DNA of 64,000 bases, taken from the NCBI RefSeq assembly GCF_024666595.1, contig NZ_CP088296.1, positions 2,718,501 through 2,782,500 of the forward strand. Direction: 5' to 3'. The stretch's first letter is position 1; each line of letters opens with the position of its first letter. Position numbers and translations under genes: made by a program. Below the pieces are notes generated by a model. That model was not told the origin of the DNA. It did not search any database and saw only the letters and a program-made list of their open reading frames with translations. This document shows positions 57,469 through 64,000 of the stretch, in pieces. Origin of the DNA: Sphingomonas sp. J315 (GTDB taxonomy: Bacteria; Pseudomonadota; Alphaproteobacteria; Sphingomonadales; Sphingomonadaceae).

Positions 57469-58686
57469 TTACGCAACCGGTGCCGGTTCGCCCCCGCGCC
57501 GCAACAGGAATACCAGCACGATCCCCACCGCGACCAATGTCAGCGCCGCCGCCAGCGCGAACGCCGCACCGGCAAAGCCATGTTCCGCGCCGTAAGCCAA
57601 AGTCTGGGTCAGGCTCAGCGGCCCCAGGATCGCCGCAACGCTGGCGATGCTCGCCATCCCGCCCTGCAACGCGCCCTGATTGGACGCATCGACCCGGCGG
57701 CTCAGCATCGCGTTGAGCGAGGGATAGGCCAGCATCTGCAACGCGCCGAACATCAGGATCACGTAAACCTGCCAGCCTTCGGTGGCGAAGGCATAGGCGG
57801 CATAGGCCAGCGTGCCGACGATCAGGCCGATCATCAGCGTCTTCGTTTCGCCCAGCGCGGCGATTGCGCGGCCGGTGACGAAAATCTGCGTCAGCGCCAT
57901 CGCGGTGCCCGACGCCGCCAGCGACCAGCCGATCGCGCGGCTGTCCCAGCCATGCGCCAGCTCGGCATAGAAGGCCCAGGTCGCCGGGTAGACCTGATGC
58001 GCCAGCTGCCAGATGAACGCGACGACGAGCAAAGGCAGCGCGCCCTTCATCGCGAACAACGGCCCGAAGGTGCCGAGCGGATTGGCGCGCTTCCATTCGA
58101 ACTTGCGCCGATTCTCGGGCGCGAGCGTCTCGGGCAGCACGAAGAAGATCCATGTGGCGTTGAGCGCGGCCAACGCGCCCGCGACCATGAATGGCGTGCG
58201 CGGCCCGAACTCGCCGAGCAGGCCGCCGATCGCCGGGCCGATGATGAACCCGATCCCGAACGCCGCGCCCATCAGGCCGAATGTCGCGCCGCGCTTGTCG
58301 GGCGGGGTGACGTCGGCGATGATTGCGTTCGCCGGACCATAGACTGCCCCCGCAATCCCCGCGATCAGCCGTCCCGCGAACAGCCACGCGATTGTCGGCG
58401 CGAACGCCATCAGCGCATAGTCGATGGCAAAGATCAGCATCGCCGCAAGGATCACCGGCCGCCGTCCATAACGGTCCCCCAGATTGCCGAGGATCGGCCC
58501 GGCAAAGAAATGCGCGACCGCGAACACGATGATCAGCCACCCGCCGATCCGCGTCGCCTCGGGCAGTGTCTGCCCGGTCAGCTCGACGATCAGCGACGGC
58601 AGGACGGGCAACACGATCCCGAACCCGATCGCGTCGATCAGCACGGCGGCGAGCGCGATGGGAATTGCGCGATGGGAAAATGTCAT
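57469..58686 (-). CDS. MFS drug transporter (TetA/MdtG-like)
   Basis: A 405-residue 12-TM major facilitator. Motif A in the first loop is GNLGDRYGRRPVIL, preceded by LIDAIGFGIVLPVLPSLIVE; the second half has a related motif. It resembles TetA-type proton-drug antiporters; a tetracycline role is not shown. ATG 58686 gives a standard start. It is divergent from the GPH transporter, with operator-like palindromes in the 254 bp between them. Confidence 0.86.
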   Translation of the reverse strand: MTFSHRAIPIALAAVLIDAIGFGIVLPVLPSLIVELTGQTLPEATRIGGWLIIVFAVAHFFAGPILGNLGDRYGRRPVILAAMLIFAIDYALMAFAPTIAWLFAGRLIAGIAGAVYGPANAIIADVTPPDKRGATFGLMGAAFGIGFIIGPAIGGLLGEFGPRTPFMVAGALAALNATWIFFVLPETLAPENRRKFEWKRANPLGTFGPLFAMKGALPLLVVAFIWQLAHQVYPATWAFYAELAHGWDSRAIGWSLAASGTAMALTQIFVTGRAIAALGETKTLMIGLIVGTLAYAAYAFATEGWQVYVILMFGALQMLAYPSLNAMLSRRVDASNQGALQGGMASIASVAAILGPLSLTQTLAYGAEHGFAGAAFALAAALTLVAVGIVLVFLLRRGGEPAPVA

Positions 58687-58783
58687 GCCCGCCCCCGGAT
58701 GAAGTGCGCGCAGACTCGCGCACAAATTGCGCAGGTCAACAGGATTCGCGCTTCGATCGCGCGGCGTGCGCCTTCTGTCGACA

Positions 58784-58798
58784 ATTGCGAGGCGCAAT
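58784..58798. promoter_or_regulatory. ATTGCG-AGG-CGCAAT inverted repeat upstream of the MFS gene
   Basis: A perfect 6-bp inverted repeat with a 3-bp spacer in the intergenic region shared by the divergent transporters, about 100 bp before the MFS start. A candidate TetR-type operator. No regulator gene is in the immediate vicinity. Confidence 0.4.
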
Positions 58799-58833
58799 GT
58801 CCAACGCGCTATGGGGCGCGGGGCGCGTTGTTC

Positions 58834-58852
58834 CGCGACATGTTCGCTTCGT
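58834..58852. promoter_or_regulatory. AAGCGAACATGTCG motif, copy 1 (minus orientation)
   Basis: Read on the minus strand it is CGAAGCGAACATGTCGCGG. The core CGAACATGTCG is a near-perfect 11-bp palindrome (one mismatched pair). The same 14-mer occurs twice at 60.5 kb. It lies 22 bp upstream of a promoter-like TTGACG that would serve the GPH transporter. Confidence 0.6.
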
Positions 58853-58873
58853 TCAACATCTTTCCGCAAGCGC

Positions 58874-58905
58874 TTGACGTAGCGTCATCCATACCGCAAC
58901 TTCGA
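58874..58905 (+). promoter_or_regulatory. Promoter-like block A, before the GPH transporter
   Basis: TTGACG (58874-58879), 10 bp, then CATACCGCAA (58890-58899) and CTTCGAAAC. The same block recurs at 60464 with identical spacing. A GCAACTTC about 16 bp after the -35-like box resembles an alphaproteobacterial -10. Likely drives the gene at 58941. Confidence 0.5.
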
Positions 58906-58940
58906 AACGGCCGCGATAGACGGTGACAGGAGAGATGCGG

Positions 58941-60455
58941 ATGGCGACGGCGCTGGATGGAGTCGTTGGGGATGCGGTGCGTGGTACCCCGCCAATCACG
59001 CTGCGCACGCGGGTCAGCTATGGGTCGGGGGCGATCGCCAATGGCATCAAGAACGCTGCCTTCACCACCTATCTGCTGTTCTTCTACAGCCAGATCATCG
59101 GCGTGCCGGCGGGGATCGTCTCGGCTGCGGTCGCGCTGACCCTGCTGGTCGATGCGGTTGCCGATCCGCTGATCGGGCGCTGGTCGGACCTGACGCGCAG
59201 CCGCTGGGGTCGGCGTCACCCCTTCATCTATGGCGCGGCGCTGCCCACGGCCCTGTTCTTCCTGCTCGCCTGGTTCCCGCCGCAGGGGCTGAGCGATTTC
59301 CAGATGGGCGTGTGGATCTTCGCCACCGCGTCGCTCACCCGCGTCGCGATCAGCGCGTTCGAGATCAATATCTCCGCGATGACGCCGGAGCTGACCGACG
59401 ATTATCGTGAGCGCACCCGGCTGTTCAGCCTGCGCTGGTGGTTCGGCTATGCCGGCACCTATGGCTTCACCACCCTGTGTCTGCTGACCTTCTTCGCCGC
59501 GACGCCCGAATATCCGCGCGGCCAGCTCAATCCGGCGGGCTATCCCGGCTTTGCCATCGCCGGAGCGCTGACGATCTTTGCGGTGATCCTGATCTGCGGC
59601 ATCGGCACGCACAACCGCATCCCCTATCTGCGGCAGGCCGAGGTGCGGACCGAGCCCACCCCTCTGCTCGGCCATCTGCGCGAGATGGGGACGGCGCTGC
59701 GGAACCGCGCGTTCCTCGCGATCTTCGGCTTCGGCGTGCTCAAATATTCCGCGATCGGGCTGTATGCCGCGACCAACTTGTTCTTCGGCACCTATCTGTT
59801 CCAGCTCAACGCGACCCAGCTCGCCATCCTGACGATCGACAGCCTGGTCGCCGCGACCATCGCCGCGCCGCTCGCGCCGGTCATGTCGGCGTGGATCGGC
59901 AAGCGCGCGAGCTCGATGATCTTCGCCGTGGTCGGGGTGTCGATCGGCCTGTCGCCGCTGGTCCTGTCCTATCTCGGCTGGTTCTTTGTGCCGGGCGACA
60001 CGCTGCTGGTGCCGACCTTGTTCGCGATCGGCGCGATCTATGGCGCGATGGTCGCGATCTCGCTGATCAACACCAGCTCGATGCTCGCCGACGTGGTGGA
60101 GGACAGCGCGCTCAAGACCGGTCGGCACGAGGCGGGAACCTTCTTCGCCGCGTCCAGCTTCATGCAGCAATGCTCGACCGCGATCGGCATCTTCCTGGCC
60201 GGCCGCCTGCTGGTCTGGTCCGATTTCCCCGCCAAGCCCGCGCCGGGACAGGTGAGCGAGGAGGCGATCCGCAGCCTCGTCATCCACTACATCCCGTGCT
60301 CGATCGGCCTGTGGACGCTCGGCGCGCTGATCCTGCTCTTCTACCCGATCACCCGCGCCAAGCACGAGGCCAATGTCGCGGCGCTGAAGGCACGCGAGGC
60401 CGAAGCGCGCGCGGTGGAGATGGACAATTCGGCGCTGCTCGGTTCGGCGCGCTGA
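58941..60455 (+). CDS. MFS transporter, glycoside-pentoside-hexuronide (GPH) family
   Basis: About 504 residues, 12 hydrophobic segments. The GPH signature ADPLIGRWSDLTRSRWGRR sits after the second helix. It begins MATALDGVVGDAVRGTPP and ends in a charged helix (KHEANVAALKAREAEARAV). ATG 58941 is favoured because AGGAG lies 8 bp upstream; ATG 58935 would be too close. GPH members import sugars or other small compounds with cations; sphingomonads carry several copies of unknown substrate. It shares its promoter block with the following acyl-CoA dehydrogenase. Confidence 0.87.
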   Translation: MATALDGVVGDAVRGTPPITLRTRVSYGSGAIANGIKNAAFTTYLLFFYSQIIGVPAGIVSAAVALTLLVDAVADPLIGRWSDLTRSRWGRRHPFIYGAALPTALFFLLAWFPPQGLSDFQMGVWIFATASLTRVAISAFEINISAMTPELTDDYRERTRLFSLRWWFGYAGTYGFTTLCLLTFFAATPEYPRGQLNPAGYPGFAIAGALTIFAVILICGIGTHNRIPYLRQAEVRTEPTPLLGHLREMGTALRNRAFLAIFGFGVLKYSAIGLYAATNLFFGTYLFQLNATQLAILTIDSLVAATIAAPLAPVMSAWIGKRASSMIFAVVGVSIGLSPLVLSYLGWFFVPGDTLLVPTLFAIGAIYGAMVAISLINTSSMLADVVEDSALKTGRHEAGTFFAASSFMQQCSTAIGIFLAGRLLVWSDFPAKPAPGQVSEEAIRSLVIHYIPCSIGLWTLGALILLFYPITRAKHEANVAALKAREAEARAVEMDNSALLGSAR

Positions 60456-60463
60456 AAAGGCGA

Positions 60464-60495
60464 TTGACGCGACTCGGCCCATACCGCAAATTCAA
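60464..60495 (+). promoter_or_regulatory. Promoter-like block B, before acyl-CoA dehydrogenase
   Basis: TTGACG (60464-60469), 10 bp, CATACCGCAA (60480-60489), then ATTCAAATT. It aligns column by column with block A at 58874. It starts 9 bp after the GPH stop and 182 bp before the dehydrogenase start. Confidence 0.5.
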
Positions 60496-60540
60496 ATTGG
60501 AGGTCGCGGGAGTCGCTTGTACGATGCGGGCAAACGACCG

Positions 60541-60559
60541 GAAGCGAACATGTCGAGGA
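60541..60559 (+). promoter_or_regulatory. AAGCGAACATGTCG motif, copy 2
   Basis: GAAGCGAACATGTCGAGGA. The 14-bp core is identical to copies 1 and 3. It lies about 50 bp downstream of the promoter-like block B, so in the predicted 5' leader of the dehydrogenase. Confidence 0.6.
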
Positions 60560-60578
60560 AATTCGCGCAACGTGAACA

Positions 60579-60597
60579 CAAGCGAACATGTCGCGGG
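60579..60597 (+). promoter_or_regulatory. AAGCGAACATGTCG motif, copy 3
   Basis: CAAGCGAACATGTCGCGGG, 38 bp from copy 2 start to start, and about 50 bp upstream of the dehydrogenase ATG. The 16-bp core AAGCGAACATGTCGCG also matches copy 1 read on the minus strand. Confidence 0.6.
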
Positions 60598-60645
60598 AGA
60601 ATGCGCCATCGAGCCGCAGCCCGCTGTGAATTTTGAGGAGAGAAG

Positions 60646-61851
60646 ATGTCTGTAATGGAGGATGTAAGGGTCGATCTCGACACCTTCCGCACCGAAGTCC
60701 GCGACTGGCTGGCGGAGAATTTCCCCGCCTCGCTCAAGGGCAAGGACAATGCGATGTCGGCGGTCGAGGGGCCGACGCAGGAGACCCCCGAACAGGCTGC
60801 CTGGCGCAAGGCGATGGGCGAGAAGGGCTGGGGCGTCCCGACCTGGCCCGCCGAATATGGCGGCGGCGGGCTGAGCCGCGCACAGGCCAAGGTGCTGCAG
60901 GAGGAGATGGCGCGGGCCGGGGCGTGGAATCCGATCGGCGGCATGGGCGTGATGATGTTCGGCCCGACGCTGCTGGAATATGGCAACGAGGCGCAGAAGC
61001 GCGAGCATATCCCGGCAATCGCGCGCGGCGAGGTGCGCTGGTGCCAGGGCTATTCGGAGCCGAACGCCGGGTCCGATCTCGCCAACCTGCAGACCTTTGC
61101 CGAGGACAAGGGCGACCATTATCTGGTCAACGGCCAGAAGACCTGGACCAGCGGCGGGCAATGGGCGCACAAATGCTTCGCCATCGTGCGCACCGACAAG
61201 ACCCAGAAACAGGGCGGTATTACCTTCCTGCTGATCGACATGGATTCGCCCGGGGTCGAGGTGAAGCCGATCCAGATGATCAGCGGCATGTCGCCCTTCT
61301 GCGAGACCTTCTTCACCAATGTGAAGGTGCCCAAGGAAAACCGCGTCGGCGCGGAGGGGCAGGGCTGGACCATCGGCAAGCGACTGCTCCAGCATGAGCG
61401 CACCAACCTGTCGGGCGGCGGTTCCGCCTTCCGCATGAGCGGGCCTTCGCTCGCCGATATGGCGAAGAAATATCGCGGCGTCGATGCCGAGGGGCGGATC
61501 GCCGACCCCGATCTGCGCGCGCGCATCGCCAAGTTCGAGATGGACTGGCGCGCCTTCCTGCTGACCGCGATGCGCGTGCAGGCGGAGAGCAAGGCGGTGG
61601 GCGGCGTGTCCGAAGTCTCGTCGATCCTCAAGACCGTGGGCACCAAGCTGGGCCAGGAACGCGCCGAACTGATGATCGAGATTCAGGGGATGGAAGGTCT
61701 CGGCTGGGAAGGCGAGGGCTTTACCGAGGCGCAGATTCACGGCGTGCGTGCGTGGCTCTTCGGCAAGGCGACGACCATTTATGGCGGATCGACCGAAATC
61801 CAGAACAACGTGATCGCCAAGCGCATCCTGGGGATGCTGGACCACCAATAG
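60646..61851 (+). CDS. Acyl-CoA dehydrogenase (large subunit-like)
   Basis: A 401-residue FAD-dependent acyl-CoA dehydrogenase. The family blocks are WPAEYGGGGLSRAQAKVLQE, CQGYSEPNAGSDLANLQT and IYGGSTEIQNNVIAKRI. In the last block the position that holds the catalytic glutamate in medium-chain enzymes (IYEGT) is glycine, so any base must lie elsewhere or in a partner. GGAGAGAAG precedes ATG 60646. The second dehydrogenase follows, suggesting a heteromer. Confidence 0.93.
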   Translation: MSVMEDVRVDLDTFRTEVRDWLAENFPASLKGKDNAMSAVEGPTQETPEQAAWRKAMGEKGWGVPTWPAEYGGGGLSRAQAKVLQEEMARAGAWNPIGGMGVMMFGPTLLEYGNEAQKREHIPAIARGEVRWCQGYSEPNAGSDLANLQTFAEDKGDHYLVNGQKTWTSGGQWAHKCFAIVRTDKTQKQGGITFLLIDMDSPGVEVKPIQMISGMSPFCETFFTNVKVPKENRVGAEGQGWTIGKRLLQHERTNLSGGGSAFRMSGPSLADMAKKYRGVDAEGRIADPDLRARIAKFEMDWRAFLLTAMRVQAESKAVGGVSEVSSILKTVGTKLGQERAELMIEIQGMEGLGWEGEGFTEAQIHGVRAWLFGKATTIYGGSTEIQNNVIAKRILGMLDHQ

Positions 61852-61855
61852 CTGA

Positions 61856-61938
61856 CCGTCACCCCAGCGAAAGCTGGGGTCTTTCACCACACGGGTTTCC
61901 CTCGCCGCGCGAGATCCCAGCTTTCGCTGGGATGACGG
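61856..61938. repeat. 83-bp inverted-repeat doublet, CCCAGC-GAAA-GCTGGG type
   Basis: Two hairpins, 61861-61880 (ACCCCAGC GAAA GCTGGGGT) and 61915-61933 (TCCCAGC TTTC GCTGGGA), are also reverse complements of each other. The arms are 61856-61881 and 61913-61938. It fills the short gap between the two acyl-CoA dehydrogenase genes. REPIN-like, same length as the 24.0 kb element but a different sequence. Confidence 0.8.
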
Positions 61939-61969
61939 CCTAGATGGGACGGACGTAAGGAACTGAACA

Positions 61970-63040
61970 ATGGCCGTTCTGACCGAAGAACAGACGATGC
62001 TGCGCGACATGGCGCGCGACTGGGCGAGCAATGAGAGCCCGGTGACCGCGTGGCGCAAGATCCGCGATGCGAACAGCGCGACGGGTTACGACCCCGCCGC
62101 CTATGCGACGATGGCCGAAATGGGCTGGACCGGGGTGATTATCCCCGAGGCACAGGGCGGCAGCGATTTCGGGTGGCTGAGCCTGGGACTGGTGATCGAG
62201 GAGCTGGGCAAGACGCTGTCCGCCAGTCCGATCGCGGCCAGCGCCGCAGCCGCATCGGCGATCCTGCTCGGCGGGAGCGACGCGCAGAAGGACAAGTATC
62301 TGCCGCGCATCGCCAGCGGCGAACTGATTGCGACGCTCGCGGTCGATGAAGGGCCGCGCCACGATCCCTCCGCGATCACCGCCAGCGTTTCGGACGGCAA
62401 GCTGACCGGCACCAAGGCGTTCGTCGCCGAGGGCGACAGCGCCGGGCTGTTGGTGGTTGCCGCGACCGATGGCCTGTATCTGGTCGAGGCGGGGGAGGGC
62501 GTGACCGTCGATCGCCGCCACCTCGTCGATTTCCGTAGCCATGCGCAGGTGAGTTTCGATGGCGCGCCCGCCGACAAGCTCGCGGGCGGGGGTGATACGC
62601 TGCTCGACGCGGTGCTCGATCGCGCTGCCGTGCTCGCCGCGGCCGAGATGCTGGGCATGGCGGGACAGGCGTTCGACACCACGCTCGCCTATCTGAAGCA
62701 GCGCGTTCAGTTCGGACAGATCCTCGCCACCTTCCAGGCGCTCCAGCACCGCATGGCGAACCTGTTCAGCGATATCGAGCTGATGCGCTCGGCGGTCGAG
62801 GCCGGGCTGGCGGCGATCGACCGCGGCGGGGATACCCGCCAGGCGGCATCGCTCGCCAAAGCCAAGGCGAACGAGGTCGGGCATCTGATGAGCCGCGAAC
62901 TGATCCAGCTGCATGGCGGTATCGGCATGACCGATGAATATGACGCCGGCTTTTACCTCAAGCGGATGCGCGTGCTGGAGCAGATGTGGGGCAACACTGC
63001 CTGGCATCGCGAGCGCTTCGCGCGGCTCAGCGGGTTCTGA
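61970..63040 (+). CDS. Acyl-CoA dehydrogenase (small subunit-like)
   Basis: A 356-residue acyl-CoA dehydrogenase. N-terminal helical domain (MLRDMARDWASNESPVTAWR), a middle domain with a short DEGPRHDP in place of the usual T/S-rich FAD strand, and a C-terminal helical bundle (QFGQILATFQALQHRMANL, QLHGGIGMTDEYDAGFYLKR). It is shorter and more divergent than its neighbour, as in heterotetrameric pairs. It lies 118 bp after the first dehydrogenase, separated only by the repeat. A terminator follows. Confidence 0.9.
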   Translation: MAVLTEEQTMLRDMARDWASNESPVTAWRKIRDANSATGYDPAAYATMAEMGWTGVIIPEAQGGSDFGWLSLGLVIEELGKTLSASPIAASAAAASAILLGGSDAQKDKYLPRIASGELIATLAVDEGPRHDPSAITASVSDGKLTGTKAFVAEGDSAGLLVVAATDGLYLVEAGEGVTVDRRHLVDFRSHAQVSFDGAPADKLAGGGDTLLDAVLDRAAVLAAAEMLGMAGQAFDTTLAYLKQRVQFGQILATFQALQHRMANLFSDIELMRSAVEAGLAAIDRGGDTRQAASLAKAKANEVGHLMSRELIQLHGGIGMTDEYDAGFYLKRMRVLEQMWGNTAWHRERFARLSGF

Positions 63041-63061
63041 TCCGTCAAGCGGCTGAAATTG

Positions 63062-63099
63062 AAAGGGGCGCTTCCGCGACAGGCGGAAGCGCCCCTTTT
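63062..63099 (+). terminator. Rho-independent terminator after second acyl-CoA dehydrogenase
   Basis: AAAGGGGCGCTTCCGC (63062-63077) pairs with GCGGAAGCGCCCCTTT (63083-63098) around GACAG, with a T-rich end. A perfect 16-bp stem. Confidence 0.88.
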
Positions 63100-63160
63100 C
63101 GCATCTGCGGCATGAATTTTTGTCTTTAGAAGATCGGTTCAGCATACTCGCAGATATTTC

Positions 63161-63182
63161 CACGGTACCGATTCGAACCGTG
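63161..63182. promoter_or_regulatory. CACGGT-N10-ACCGTG inverted repeat upstream of TonB receptor
   Basis: A 6-bp perfect inverted repeat (63161-63166 and 63177-63182) in the 277-bp gap before the receptor gene. The rest of the gap is mildly AT-rich and has no gene; a leader of about 135 bp follows. A candidate operator only. Confidence 0.4.
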
Positions 63183-63317
63183 TCCTCCATGTAACAGCTA
63201 CGGATAAGTGGCGTTTCGCAACGGTTTTCCACTCTTGACCGATCTCTAGAGAGTCGATCTATTCGAGTTTACGGTATGGAGCCGAACAGCGTTCCGGCCG
63301 AACGGGAGTGGGATCTT

Positions 63318-64000
63318 ATGAAGAAGCAGCTTTTGGCGGCGTGCGGGGTTTCGGCGCTCGTCCTCGGCGGCGCGGCGCCCGCCTTTGCGCAGGACAGCGA
63401 TGGCGAAACCGAAATCGTCATCACCGGATCGATCATCGCCGGCACGCCGGAAGACGCGGCGCTGCCGGTCGACGTGATCGGTGCCGAGGAACTCGCCAAG
63501 CAGGGCAATCCGACCGTACTCGATCTGGTCAAGGCATTGCCGAGCTCGAGCGCGTCGCTGGGCGACGCCAACCAGTTCGACAGCCGATCGCAGGGGGCGG
63601 AAGGCATCGCCACCGTGAACCTTCGCGGTCTCAGCCCGCAGCGCACACTGGTGCTGCTCAATTCCAAGCGTCTCGCCACGTCGGGCAACGGCGTGCCCTC
63701 GGTCGACATCAACCTCCTTCCCCAGGCCGCGATCGGCCGAGTCGAGGTGCTGAAGGACGGTGCCGCCGCAACCTACGGTTCCGAAGCGATTGCGGGCGTG
63801 GTGAACTTCATCACCCGCACTAATCAGCGCGGGTTCCAGGGTTCGGGCAGCTACCGCTTTATCGAGGGGTCGGACGGCGATTTCGACGTCTCGCTCAGCT
63901 TTGGCCATGTCGGCGACAATTTCCGCCTGCTGGTCGCGGGCGGATACCAGCAGCGCGGCCAGCTGATGGCCAAGGACCGCGACTGGGCGGTCCGGCCCTA
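63318..64000 (+). CDS. TonB-dependent receptor, 5' part (cut by window edge)
   Basis: About 227 residues are visible. A signal peptide (MKKQLLAACGVSALVLGGAA, cleavage after AFA) is followed by a TonB-box-like ETEIVITGS, then the plug domain: DVIGAEELAKQGNPTVLDLV, TVNLRGLSPQRTLVLLNSKR and RVEVLKDGAAATYGSEAIAG. The barrel begins (GFQGSGSYRFIEGSDGDF) and runs off the right edge. Such receptors take up iron complexes, vitamins or sugars and lipids; the substrate is unknown. It lies after the acyl-CoA dehydrogenase genes but beyond their terminator. Confidence 0.92.
   Translation, partial: MKKQLLAACGVSALVLGGAAPAFAQDSDGETEIVITGSIIAGTPEDAALPVDVIGAEELAKQGNPTVLDLVKALPSSSASLGDANQFDSRSQGAEGIATVNLRGLSPQRTLVLLNSKRLATSGNGVPSVDINLLPQAAIGRVEVLKDGAAATYGSEAIAGVVNFITRTNQRGFQGSGSYRFIEGSDGDFDVSLSFGHVGDNFRLLVAGGYQQRGQLMAKDRDWAVRP

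Noticed and set aside
56866..58926. Open frame of 686 codons on the plus strand across the second GST and MFS genes
   Set aside because: It is antisense to two genes with clear family signatures, and its product is low-complexity Arg/Gln/Asp-rich.
58809..60482. Open frame of 557 codons opposite the GPH transporter
   Set aside because: Same shadow pattern; the transporter on the plus strand has the GPH signature and a ribosome binding site.
63150..63190. tRNA-like GGTTCGAATC on the minus strand
   Set aside because: The T-loop sequence is present but the flanking bases do not form the T-stem, acceptor or anticodon arms.

Overview
The window is high-GC DNA that looks like a sphingomonad (Alphaproteobacteria, Sphingomonas-like) chromosome. 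Three things point there: lexA is preceded by the alphaproteobacterial SOS box (GAAC-N7-GAAC), pckA lies divergently next to a chvI-chvG-hprK-rapZ-EIIA-HPr block, and proteins such as the short HprK and the 222-residue LexA are of the alphaproteobacterial type. Nearly everything is core genome. I see no tRNA, rRNA, CRISPR array, insertion sequence or prophage gene. No gap between genes exceeds about 280 bp.

Layout. 1-7.2 kb, all minus strand: a partial gene, a GFA-type zinc protein, lexA, moeA, a PilZ protein, moaC, trpC, trpD, a second PilZ protein and trpG. 7.2-11.4 kb: a 2-hydroxyacid dehydrogenase and an exported DUF1800/DUF1501 pair. 11.4-18.4 kb, minus strand: cysS, a small zinc-ribbon protein, a TrmH-type methyltransferase, then the regulatory PTS and two-component block HPr, EIIA, rapZ, hprK, chvG, chvI, divergent from pckA (18.6-20.2 kb). 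20.4-24 kb: small unknown genes and a ChrB-like/ChrA pair. 24-29.6 kb: DUF885 hydrolase, alginate-lyase-family protein, sulfatase and a membrane protein. 29.6-33.5 kb: NfeD, SPFH, CitE-like lyase and guaB. 33.6-39.5 kb: hybrid histidine kinase, TonB-like protein, rsmB and a TPR protein. 39.5-45.1 kb, minus strand: lptD-surA-pdxA-ksgA, the same order as in E. coli. 45.3-48.4 kb: pepA, holC, ndk and a membrane protein. 48.6-51.5 kb: a two-component system beside a five-EF-hand protein. 51.8-63.0 kb: acyl-CoA and detoxification genes (thioesterase, acyl-CoA synthetase, two GSTs, SDR, two MFS transporters, two acyl-CoA dehydrogenases). A TonB-dependent receptor runs off the right edge.

Two features cut across the map. 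First, eleven otherwise conserved genes between 1.5 and 41.3 kb each carry one single-base indel that breaks the frame. Restoring one base makes every one a whole number of codons, and most indels sit in G/C homopolymers. This looks like a sequencing or assembly problem; the last 23 kb has none. Second, the intergenic spaces hold five inverted-repeat doublets (REPIN-like) in several sequence classes.

The most interesting regulatory signal is at 58.8-60.6 kb. Three copies of AAGCGAACATGTCG and two near-identical promoter-like blocks (TTGACG-N10-CATACCGCAA) precede a GPH-family transporter and an acyl-CoA dehydrogenase, which suggests a small uncharacterised catabolic regulon.
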